Below are positions 14,101-24,412 of a stretch of 64,000 nt of DNA, piece by piece. The stretch's first letter is position 1, and every line of letters begins with the position of its first letter. The notes under the pieces were generated by a model, which had not been told where the DNA came from, searched no databases, and saw only the letters and a program-made list of their open reading frames with translations. The stretch is from Fasciolopsis buskii. Its lineage: Eukaryota; Platyhelminthes; Trematoda; Plagiorchiida; Fasciolidae. A program made the translations under genes and the position numbers. The stretch lies in assembly GCA_008360955.1 (NCBI GenBank), contig LUCM01004940.1:120277-184276 (forward strand), read 5' to 3'.

Positions 14101-16760
14101 AAAAGTTCCATTAAATAGGAAAACTGAAAATGAAATCTGCAGGCTGAAGTCAGACTGGTCCTAGTTATTAATTGCAACTTGGTGTACAGGGCATCTTTCA
14201 AATCGGACCACTGGTTGTTCACTTATCCGAAGTGTAAGTAGCGGCCAACAGCTTAAGAGGTCAAACTGTCCCCAACAAATGTCAGTCCAATAAGCTGATG
14301 CTCTGTAAAGTGGGAAAATAATTGTCTTGTTTATGCTTCGAAGTCAAAGGTACTTGGAAAATTATAGATGCAGGGATCATTATCTACCGCACACACGCAC
14401 TGACAATGCGATTTTGTCTCGTACTGAGATTTTATTTCTATCTAAAACCTAAGTTCCATGATCAGAACCGTGCGAAAATCTGCAACAACCGGAGCTACGA
14501 TTAACATATCCGAAACCAAAGGGACGAATTTCTTCTGCCCATGTTCACCTGGCTATTCGAAAATACCCAGATCCTCAACTGTTATTCCTCGCCCCTTTCC
14601 TACTAATCTCCAAAACGGTCAAACACGATTGAATTAAGTTTTAAGTTAATTATAACAATTAAAAAGTGACAGAAATAAAAAATGATACCTAATATGTGGA
14701 CTTGATAAAATACTACACGGTGAAGCTGGGATGAATAGTTTTCCCGTTTTAACACGACTTGATTCGACAATAACCGAGTCATTTTTTTCGAAAACCTGTT
14801 AGGGCAACCCCCGTCCAAGAATGACATGAGGTGGGTAGTGCTCGCGTTGCAAATGCTTCCGTAAAGGAGGGATAGGAATATCAACTTTGATTTAGTCCAG
14901 ACTGATATTTTCTTGTCCAAACATGTTGATAAAACATACGCAAACATGAAGAAAAATCGTGTGGTTTTAATCATTCAGCAGGCCTCGATGTTTAATCGCT
15001 GATCTCATTAGAAGATGGAAAATTTCTAGGCCAATTCATCCCTTTTTTCCCCTCACGAGCTGGTTCGGCCCCAGAAATACAATTCTCTACGGCACACCTA
15101 GAACAGTACCACGTACACTCTGTCTGTTTCGCCTGGGATAAAACATGCACCAGTCTGATTTCTGTATTCGTATGATTCACTCCTCTATTTGCCATGATGA
15201 ACTCAGGAGTTATTCGTTACTAATGAGCCTTCAGATTAGTCGGTTATTCACCATTTGCTCAAAATTAGTAGAGGAACCTAAATATCAGGACCTTCGATGA
15301 ATCGGTCTTTTACCAAATTTCATTCTGAAGATTTCGATGAGGTCTCATTTAAGGTATCACTTTCTAAAATAATTAACCTTGCGTCAAAATTCTATGGTTT
15401 TGATTGTTGCTTCACAACAACACCTACTCTGACGGGCAAAACAAGGCCAGAAAAATTAATGTCGATCGCGAAACAATAACCAAGCAGAAGGGAACGATTT
15501 TGAATGCAACAGTGGCACTAAGAAAATCTTCGAAGCACCTAACCTAGTGCCTCTAGCAATTATTTGAGCGTTTCGTGGAATTCAAACCAGTAGCACCGCT
15601 AGTCTCACACGGGCCAGTCCGCGGTCAAAGTTTTCATACACTTTACTAGTTTATCAGTTAGATATATCGACCCACAGAAAGGGTGCTAGTTATGCTTGCG
15701 CGTACAATATTTTGTGGTGTCCTCACCTTAACAGAAGGGGTTTTGGAATCCCAAAAGGAGCCGGTAACTCAAATTCGGACCCACAGAACAGTGCGGTAAG
15801 GATCTAACAACGGGTTCTGAGCAGGCTTATCACAATACCGGTCAGTGGATACAACGGACAACGAGGTCCTGATTAACCCGGTGGACGAGCGATTCAGTGT
15901 GGATTTCCTCTCGTTTTCCAATTCAATGAAATGTTATGCAAGCACTTCTAAGTTTCCCATCCTGCAAACAGCGGAACAATAAGGATTCTCAACCCAGGCC
16001 TTTGGTTCTAACAAGGAGGAGTGGATGAAACAAAGCTCCTTTATTTGAATTAAATGTTCTCTGACTCATTTTTCCGAGTGAATCGCCAGGTAAGATCATG
16101 CCTTAAACTGGAGGATCAAAACATCTCCTCATCAGGTCTCTGCCCTTGACTTTTGAGGCATGACTAAATCGTCTGTTTGAGATAAAGCAAGCTAGAAGTG
16201 TGATGAAGCCACACAAGCTGTCACACTTTATCAAGATTCGATCGCACTATGACGGTCAATGATGTTTGGTTTGCGGTTCTATTAAAATCAAATGCCGTCA
16301 AATCCCAGTTGCTTTCCCAAACAGCCTGAAAGAGTTTCTTCACATTTCTGATTTCATTGTTCTTTCTAGAAAGCATTTCAAAGCCTTTTTGCTCCCAATT
16401 GCAAACCGCTTTCAGCTTTGGACCGAAACGGAATGAGCAGTCATTTTTCATGGAAATTTTAGATCCTGGCAGAATTCGCACTATGCAACCAGTTTGCATG
16501 AATACGCGCAACACCTCACAGTTGGCGGTCATTTGTGACATATGCCATACAAAAGCGGGCACTTGATCTTCTTTAGGAAAAGGAGAAAAACCAGGCTGAA
16601 AATAGCGAAAAATGGCCAGGGGCCAGTGAACATTAGCCGTAAACTACCTGACGAAGAATAGGGCCGCAGTTTGGCCGGATGGTGAGATGCGATGCCTTTC
16701 TATCTGATTATATTCAATAGTGGGCAACAATCAATCAGTAGTCCATGAAAAACGGAGCTA
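8156..16760. other. No gene recognised; unannotated AT-rich DNA
   Basis: Short open frames only. The largest are a 123-codon frame at 14603-14974 (-) with hydrophobic stretches and a 113-codon frame at 16221-16562 (-); neither shows a motif I can name. The part from about 15.5 to 16.7 kb precedes PLE copy A and may contain its eroded 5' portion, but I could not read conserved reverse-transcriptase motifs there. Confidence 0.4.
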
Positions 16761-16768
16761 GTCAGCAC

Positions 16769-17769
16769 TGTACCGTTTACAAACGTTATGTTGATGACAT
16801 TTTGTTATCGAGGAACATGCGAACGTAAACCATATGCTACATGCGTTTAACAATGTCCATCCAAACGTACATTTAACACTTTCAAAAGAAACGGACAGTA
16901 GCTTAGCATGCTTAGACGTGTATATAAGGCGACGGCAGGACGGATCTGCACAAATGCCAGTCTATAGAAAGGCAACGTGGAACGGACAGTACATTCATTT
17001 TCACAGCTTTATGCCGTTACAAGCGAAGAGGAACCTAATATGCTGTTTAGTTGATAGAGCAAGAAAAATATGTACGGACGACACAATTGAAAATGAACTT
17101 CGTTTCCTGCGGAGCGTACTCGTACAAAACGGATACCCCGAAAGATTTATAAATAAAACTATGGAAAAACACGAAGTAAGACGAAAAGAAAAGTGACCAT
17201 TAAAGAAACCCGTATACGTTCTTTTGCTTTTCAAACGTGTCACCGAGGCGGAAACTATCCAACGGAGACTGTCAAGTTCAATCAGTGGAACATTCTTTGC
17301 TGCACAGTTAAAAACTGTATTCACATCCAAACTGATCATGCGTTTCCAACTAAAGGACAGACTGCCAGATTCTGCAGCCTCATTCTGTGTGTACTCATTC
17401 AACTGCTCCTGTGGGACCAGGTATATTGGCCGCACGACCAGGCGTTTGTCCGATCGCGTTCGTGAACACCTCCCGGCTTGGTTGAGCACAGGAACAATTA
17501 AGGCAATCACTAGCGCGGTGTGGTCACACCTTGTAGAGTCAAGCCACTCACTGAACGCGACAAGTGCTTTTCGCACCATCTGCAAACTTAGGAGTAAACA
17601 ATCAAGAACTACCAAGTATCGCATCTTGAACACAGCCGAAGCCGTATCTATCCGTTTGTGTAACTCCCCTCTATGCGCTCAGAAACAATTTTTCCAGACT
17701 CCCAAACTTCCCTGGCCCACTTGTCATTATCCGACAAATGGTCTACAACCTGATCGTGTGCCAAATTGA
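16769..17769 (+). mobile_element. Penelope-like retroelement A: RT palm, linker and GIY-YIG nuclease, frameshifted
   Basis: This is the 3' two-thirds of a PLE, whose protein reverse-transcribes its RNA and cuts target DNA with a GIY-YIG nuclease. Reading begins with KRYVDDILL at 16781-16807, containing the catalytic YVDD box. A stop at 16826-16828 and a shift of frame follow. The next frame (16834-17196) holds the post-catalytic palm and thumb region, with CLDVYIRRR and the PLE signature TWNGQYIHFHSF, then a basic C-terminus. A second shift leads to 17224-17769, where residues 55-63 (CVYSFNCSC), YIGRT at 67-71 and RVREH at 78-82 form the nuclease core with its paired cysteines. The frame continues through the family's C-terminal block (AEAVSIRLC, ending near LPWP). 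At least two frame breaks make it a pseudogene. The region upstream of YVDD is missing or unreadable. Family assignment is secure; activity is excluded by the breaks. Confidence 0.92.
17392..17469 (+). other. GIY-YIG nuclease core of PLE A
   Basis: Within element A, the first conserved tyrosine (Tyr57 of the 17224 frame) is followed ten residues later by YIGRT. A downstream RVREH supplies the expected arginine and histidine. The CSCG between the two tyrosine motifs is the cysteine pair seen in PLE nucleases. This core is continuous and free of stops even though the rest of the element is broken. Confidence 0.88.
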
Positions 17770-20700
17770 TCAATTACACATGCACACAGGCGCATTCTTA
17801 GAGTTGTGAACTGATGTGACTGCAAACCAACAATTTCCCTTGAACAATGTCCAACCATATTTAATGTTACGTATGGGCATGGATACGAATAACTGAAAAC
17901 GAGCTTATTCGCAACGATGTGTTGTTCTTAATTTCCCATCTCTTACCGTGTTTGTACAAAACACAAAAACAACCCTCGGTGTTATGAAACTCAAAACCAT
18001 TCTTTATTGAGATTTGTGCGAGCACTCATCAGATAGCTGAACAAGAAAACTTTATATGTAAGTATGCCTACATAGAGTGCAACATTTTCCGGAGACTGAG
18101 ACTAAATAATCTACAACCTCAATTTGTCTGCTGCGCACCGGAACTCGAGAATTTGTTCTTCTGAATTAGGATTGCCAGTTTCATTGTTGACAGAAGCGAC
18201 AAACTTTTAGGTTAAAATAATTTACGAAGTGACAACCTCAGCAGGGTCTGAGCATTGCTAATTTTGACAGAAATTGATATTTTGTAACGAGAGGACCACT
18301 TCAAATTTAGCAATTGCAAATTAAGTATTTTCAACAAATCGGTGATAACAAGCCATGTCGGATAGGACAAATGTTTCAACTTGGATATGTAGTATTAGTG
18401 GCAAGATCTAGGGTCTGCATACTCAGTTTGTCAATTGATAGCCGTGAAAATTAACCAAAGTGCATCAGTCCAAGAAAACAGCTATAAGGTTTTCGTTTCT
18501 CCACAAACCTTAATAGAAAAGAGTGGAATAACACTTTTTCACGCGATAAATAAGAAGTGTGAACACCAAGTATCACAAATGCTGCATTTTTGGTTTCTGG
18601 CAAGTATGATGCAAAACGGTCATTTCGGTTGCACCTGAATGCAATCGATGTAAAACTTTTGAAAACTAGCAACCAAGTCCGCTTTCTGGTGCTCCACGTT
18701 CCCGGTATCTGATGCTCAACCAAACACAATTATGAGCTCGCAATGTGAATACATTGGGACATCGCATTGAGACGCACTGGATTGTCAGTTCACAGATAAA
18801 GTGTATTGATATTTTGAGTTATCCAATCCATTTGCCCGCATCGGTGGCTAAAATTTGCAGGTTAATTCTGATGTCGATTGTTCTTACTTTTCCTAACTAT
18901 TCGCCAGCTTAGTTTTTGTTTTCTAGGAAACATTTGTTACTTTGGTCTCACTATGATAAATGGATAAAGAATGGAGTACCACTTTCTACTTCCGGCAAGT
19001 AAAGTAGATTTTTCTAACAAATTTCAAAGAACATAGGCAGAGCACATCACAAAACCATTAATAAGCCTATACTTTATGCTATTTCACTGGATTGCAAAAG
19101 AATCAGGGAATTACAGGAGTACGTTTACATTCTGGTGCTAAAATCTGTCATGTTTTACAGCACTTAGCCGGAAATCAACTTCCTTAATTCCCCCGACACA
19201 AGAGCTAAACGAAACTAACGCAAACCATTTCTTTTTACTTTTCAACTCAGTGATCTATTGGAATTCCTAGTGGTCTATTTCGTCTTTTTAGTTCCACGTC
19301 TAGGCTCAAATATGCGTGATTATTTATTCGCCGTCCGGGTTTGAATTTGAATGATTCAAATGTCACACTGGATCCCGTTTAATCATAACCGTGGGTTAAA
19401 AATGCATGCCGATAGCGGACATAAATATTTTAACTGATTTTGCGTATCACATTCTTTTTACAAATGATTTCATAAGCATAAAATTGGGGTTTTGCTGTCA
19501 CCATACGGCGTAGTTAGCTCCTGGGAGAAACTATCAATGATGTATCAATAAGTGTTTTGGTAGGTGTACCAATTCCTCTGGGAAGTGGGAGCAGTGGTCA
19601 CCGAGCTGATTGTCACTTAGATCTTCCCGAGATTCTGGTGCGATGCCGAACAGAGCAGACTGCGAAATTCCTCCTAAAGCAAAAGTTATTCCAAGCAATT
19701 ATTCGCAGAGGACTGTCTGAGGGCCGTGCCTGTACACTAATTTTATTTTATTTCTCCCCGTACTTTGGGATTCAGACCCAATGGAAACCGTCGATTAACG
19801 TTACGTTGAACATAGGCGTTTCCCCTTTATTGCTACTCGATCGATGATGGTTTAGTGCTATTTAGTTCAATGTTGTTGTCAGCTTAAATGCACGAGTTCA
19901 TCAAGGGCGGAAATCTATATAGTTCCGGCTTTGGCTTGTTGGCTAAATAATGTGAATCGATTCCAGATCGAAAAACAGCGCACAGTGTAGTTTAGTCAGA
20001 AATCTCACTCATATTTTGACGGAACCAACTTGAAGCAGACTGCCAGAGTGAACTTTCGAAACTAGATTCAAAGTTCATTTGAGTCGGTTGAATATTTGAT
20101 CGATATGGGCTTCGTGATTGTCTTGTGGTTATTTTCATCTCACACTTTCCACTCCACATTTTATCGACCGCAAGTGGGACGGTATCGGAGGTCTGTCGAC
20201 ACCAGCTATGCAGCTAGATCGGCGCTAAAATTATCATTAATGGCCTACGAACGTAGCTGATTTCGACTACGGTCTTTATGAGAATGACCGGGATTTAATG
20301 AACTAAATAACAAAAATACTGTTAATTTATTCCTTCTCCGCATAGATGTTGGTCCAAAAATCTTCCAACCTAAATGCATCAAATTTTTCTCTCTGCTTGT
20401 GTTATTCAAACTGGGTGGTTTTGATTATCCCGATTGAATCAGAAAATGCACAGACGTCAAAATACAGGAGATGCCTTTAGAAGATACAATGTTTCTAGCA
20501 GCAGCATATAAACACACCGTGATTATTCCACTTCAGTGTAAATAGCTGTTTTGTGATTGAAAGAACTAATATCCTTCCAAACGGAACAACGTAGATCGAG
20601 TTCACTATGGGAGGGGTGGTCTGCTCGTTCTTGTCAGCCACTACAGTAGGAAAACATGATTAGCTTGAGGCTTATATCAAGGAGACGACTTTCATAAGTA

Positions 20701-23700
20701 CCGTTTCATAGTCCGGTTTATGCAGTCGCCAAATCTGCTGCCTTCAGTCGGTCGGGTCGATTCTTTTTCCTCCAACTCGAGCTTGGTTCTCTCGGAATTC
20801 CGATGATGAAGGTTTCAGGTCATCATGCGTTTTCCGTTGGCGTTAGGATTTGCCCGAGAAATTCCATTCGTGCCCCTGTTCAGCTTAGCTCACTTGTCTG
20901 ACCAGGTGAACATTGAAGTCATCATAAATCATCATAAATCTCTCAGGTAGTTAGGATTAAAATGGGCATCGTTGAACTTGGGCCATCCTGAATGACAGTG
21001 CTTATGGAGCCGTGGTCTGAATGCAGGCAAATTCAGCATCTGCGTCTGTCTACGTTCGGATGAAAGATTAAGGATTTTCGTTTTGTTCCAGTTTCACGCT
21101 GTTTCGATTATCTTGGCATATTCTGCGTGTGGGTCTGCTCAGGTTAAAGCTCATTGCCGATCACCCCAGTCTAGCGGGCTCACTGTCTATTCTTTGGTCT
21201 TCAGAAATCAGACTAATTTCAGTCTGTTCGCTGTCCGCTTAGAAATGATGTCGGGAGAAGAAGAGACGCGAATGAGAAATAGCCGGAATATCTTCACTTT
21301 AATTCTTAATTATTTTGCTTGGATTATTCGTTCGGCGGTCTAGAATGGTTCCTTGATAATTTCTGAGAAGCAAAGTACTAGTTGATAATTTGCTGTCTTT
21401 GGACGACTAGTCTTCTGTCATGCTACGAAAAAACAAAACTGGGCGGAAATTGACTGACGGTTAGATTAGTACGCACAATACGACTGGTCCTCGACAGATC
21501 ACATTGCAAACAAACCACAAATCCTGAATGAATGAAAAATATTCCGACGGCTGCTTTGGGTTTGTGAATTTATGCAATTCACAATTCGTTTCTGATGAAC
21601 TTGCGCAGCCTTGCGAATTTAGTTTATCCAATAGTTAATCTACCTCTTTTACTTGTAAATTTATCTGCTCGTGAAATAACGATTCTGAGTTATTTGCGAG
21701 ACTTATCCTTCTTTCGTTGTAAGTAAACTTTCTTTGACGTTTTCTCGGCTTAGTCATACTTGAATCAAGATTTTGTGGTTTTTCAATCGTGGAAGGATTT
21801 GCATCTGCACTTTTGAACTGGTTATGGCCAGGTAAGAAAGCAGAAGAAAATTATTACCTATGCCTAGTTGTTAATATCATATAAATTACAGTTTTCCTTT
21901 CTCGTTTCGAAACTCAGTGCAACTAAATTGAAATGATCATTCAATCGGTACCATTCTCTACATATCCAGGTTTTGTGCACGTGGATGGTCGTCATTCAAC
22001 GGGAAAATCTATATGTATTGCTTGAAATGCTTTGAAATTGTTCCTGAAGTTTCGTTAGATCAAGATGTTTAGGAAATTTTGTTTCCAGAGAACAAGACGA
22101 AATTGAGTGGACTCTAAACGTGAGAAAACATTGTTCTCGCCGATTATTTTGGTATGATGCAAAGGTTTTAACCCCATGACCCGAAAAAGCAACTGGACTG
22201 GTATCAAGATGAAGTTTATTTGATTGACGCATGATGCAAACTTTTAAAGTAATAAAACTCCTAAATATTATACCATAATGGAAGTCCTTTTAAAACATTT
22301 AGTATGTTACCATTCTTCTTGTTAATTGCAACAAAACTGTCTGGGTTTCGGCGATACTGCTTTTCGATCCATCGTTCAATCGAAATGACTGCCGGCTTTG
22401 GTTGGCGAAATATAGAATTGGGTTGAAATGCAAATTATACTTTAGGCATTTAGACAAAGCTAATGAAAAATAATCCATTTTTATACATCACGTGGCCCCT
22501 TTCATTTTATGTTTATCGGACGCACTAAAGTTAGTTTAGCCTGAATAATTCGGAAGTGTCTGTTGCAAATGTACCTGATATTTTAAGGATAGACTCCTCA
22601 ATCTTACCAAACATCAAATTTCCAGGTGTAGATATTAAGAGAAATTGCAGAGTAACGATTTTGGTTTATACGTTTCATTCTATTAATAAGACGAAAGTGT
22701 ATATCATTTTTCATGTGCTCTCAGGCTATTTCATGATTCACATCACGAACGCATATTTGCCGCTTGCTGTTTGAGCAAACCACTGGTTTACGTGCTGATA
22801 TTGCAATAAACTTGCAGTTGTCCAGCTCCTGTTTATCCACATTCTCTTGCACAATAATCCCTTTAAGCGAAACCTAAAGTGCCAGACCGAGCATATTTCT
22901 TTTGGCAAATGTCAAGTGCTTTTGTTGCAAACCTAACAGGTAAATATTCCGTATTTTGTTTCTTTCTCAAACGTCATAATATTTGATTTGCCCAGCTCAA
23001 AGTGTTAGACTGAATAAATACGTCCTGATGTGCTGCAGAAAATACAACACGTTAGGTTTCACATTTACAAGGAGCTGCTTGAGGTGATTTTTTGCTTTCG
23101 CTAAAGTTCTGGAGTTCGCATGAGAACGCGAGTAATCTGTCGCTCCGAATGATGTTTACTAACACCAGAGACCGATTCATGCGTTACCCGGATCTTTTGT
23201 TCGCGTCTATCGTGGTTGGTAAATCAGAACTGTGGTAACCGAAGATGGATCAGGATTTCGTCCAACTTATGAATAGGAGCTGGAGAGTGAGTTTGTCAGA
23301 GCTGAGATACTAAGGTGACGGGTTTCGTCTCCTATAGTTGTTTATCTATCGTAAAATTGATGTCCACGAATTGTGCTCAGTCATGGAAAATATTATTTTC
23401 TCGTATGTCCTAGCAGTTTTACGGCTGCATGTGGGAAGCAAGATTTCAGTACGGTACTTGTGTAATTCTCACAAAAATGCCACAACGTTAGGCAATTCAG
23501 GAACTTAGTTATGACTGGCGTTTCTGGTCTATGAAATTAAATGTACTGGCGAGAATTAAAGAACAAAATGTGTTTGAAGTTGAACGCAGTAGACAAACCA
23601 GAGTGGCCATAGCAACTATGCTTACACTCGAGGTCAACTCTAAATTCCATTGATTAAAGGTGACCGCCTTTCGTCACTGTGGGCTTCAAAGCTATTCATT

Positions 23701-23810
23701 TTCATTAGGCTAACCAAAATGGACAAGCAATAGACTTATGAAATCAGCAGCTTTTCCAGATTCATTTTTCTGACCCCACTAACAGCTGATTTAATTTTGA
23801 CACAACAATG
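17770..23810. other. No gene recognised
   Basis: Downstream of PLE A the sequence is unannotated apart from a possible degenerate hammerhead at 18003-18045 on the minus strand (see findings). It may belong to the element's 3' untranslated or terminal-repeat region. No frame longer than about 100 codons carries a recognisable motif. A 10-nt direct duplication (ATCATAAATC) occurs at about 20.92-20.94 kb. Confidence 0.45.
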
Positions 23811-23811
23811 G

Positions 23812-24003
23812 TCCCTTCATGAAATAATGAACTACCTGATACCAACACACAACTCACTATTAAGAAACCATCGGAGCACTATACAGCTGTTTCATCCTTG
23901 TTAGGAATTATGAGCAGTGCATATCCACCGCGCCCGAACTGGGACGCGAACTCGAGACGAACGATTCTGAGTAGAACGCCTTAGCCATTACGCTGCCGGG
24001 CCG
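23812..24003 (-). mobile_element. Ribozyme-bearing tRNA-headed SINE, copy 1
   Basis: Read on the minus strand, this copy has a tRNA-like head (24003 to 23931), then an eroded hammerhead (about 23930 to 23880) and a tail running to about 23812 with the family blocks GGTTTCTTAAT and TTTCATGAAGG. The design matches SM-alpha-type SINEs of schistosomes, where a Pol III promoter precedes a self-cleaving hammerhead. The CUGAUGA box is damaged (reads CTCATAA), so this copy should not cleave, but TTCC, AACAAGGATGAAAC and helix I are preserved. Helix I pairs better here (GCACTG with TAGTGC) than in copies 2 and 3. The head abuts the tail of another minus-strand unit at about 24020. Confidence 0.82.
23941..23991 (-). 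promoter_or_regulatory. Internal Pol III promoter (boxes A and B) of SINE copy 1
   Basis: On the minus strand, box A lies at 23977-23991 (AATGGCTAAGGCG) and box B at 23941-23953 (GAGTTCGCGTCCC). Their order and spacing fit a type 2 Pol III promoter derived from a tRNA. No fully paired tRNA cloverleaf is evident, so this is a SINE head and not a functional tRNA gene. Confidence 0.75.
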
Positions 24004-24020
24004 ACTCGGAATGGCTTATT

Positions 24021-24195
24021 CAACTTCACCACATGATGATCTTGTACATATCCGTCACGGATTTGCACGGCCATGGGCAGCTAGGGCACAACAATCGACC
24101 CCTGCTGATAGATGACTTCTCTGCAGGTAGCCTTTGTACGAAGACAATTTTGGAAATGACTTACAAACCTTGGTTACTTGGTAGCTATTAGTAAT
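24021..24195 (-). repeat. Extended 3' tail of the ribozyme SINE
   Basis: This block matches 36963-37130 with the same landmarks in order: TTCACCACATGATGAT, a GCACGGCCATGGGCAG-like block, TGATAGATGACTT, GTAGCCT and TTGGTTACTTGGTA. At 37.1 kb the same block runs directly into the known SINE tail (TAGTAGTAGGAGATTG). It is therefore the distal 3' part of a minus-strand unit. Here its ribozyme-proximal part is replaced by the head of the plus-strand copy 2. Confidence 0.72.
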
Positions 24196-24204
24196 TGCAA
24201 AGAG

Positions 24205-24412
24205 CCTATCGGTGGGTTAATGGCTAAGGCGTTCCACTCCGAATCGTTTCTTAGCGTCCCAGTTCGGGCGTGGTGATTGTGCAATGCTGATGATTCCTAA
24301 CAAGGATGAAACAGCTGTACAGCGCATCCATGGTTTCTTAATGCTAAGTTGGATGATGATATCACACGGTGAATTATTTCGTGAAAGCATAGTCGCCTAC
24401 TACTACTAACAC
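24205..24412 (+). mobile_element. Ribozyme-bearing tRNA-headed SINE, copy 2 (core intact)
   Basis: Best-preserved copy. The tRNA-like head (24207-24270) carries a box A at 24216-24231 (AATGGCTAAGGCG); its box B is eroded (TTTCTTAGCGTCCC). The hammerhead follows directly, then the tail GGTTTCTTAATG, GATGATATCACACGG, GAATTATTTCGTGAAA and a CTACTACTACTAA end. Copies 1 and 2 are inverted relative to each other with heads facing, and the reverse complement of 23863-23995 aligns with 24200-24345. The SINE makes no protein; it would be transcribed by Pol III and mobilised by a LINE or PLE enzyme. The family assignment rests on architecture and repeated copies in the window. Confidence 0.87.
24275..24331 (+). 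ncRNA. Hammerhead ribozyme, type I with minimal helix III
   Basis: CUGAUGA lies at 24287-24293, helix II is UUCC/GGAU (24294-24297 and 24304-24307) around a six-base loop, and GAAA is at 24308-24311. Helix III is two base pairs: A311-U318 and C312-G317, closed by the loop AGCU. The cleavage triplet is GUA (317-319), an allowed NUH site, so cutting is predicted after A319. Helix I pairs C320-G286, A321-U285, then after a 2x2 internal loop G324-C282, C325-G281 and A326-U280. All core nucleotides required by the family are present. The first helix II pair (10.1/11.1) is U-U instead of the usual G-C, which would be expected to slow the reaction. Confidence 0.8.

Noticed and set aside
14603..14974. 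123-codon minus-strand frame with a weak resemblance to the 'LLYG' region of LINE reverse transcriptases
   Set aside because: Neighbouring frames show no FADD, SPLLF-like or other RT motif, so the resemblance is not enough.
16105..16140. Minus-strand CTGATGAGGAG with a complementary CTCC
   Set aside because: The stem can form, but there is no GAAA after it and no helix III.
17001..17633. 210-codon open frame on the minus strand, the longest in the window
   Set aside because: It is the antisense shadow of PLE A, whose plus-strand frames carry the recognisable RT and GIY-YIG motifs.
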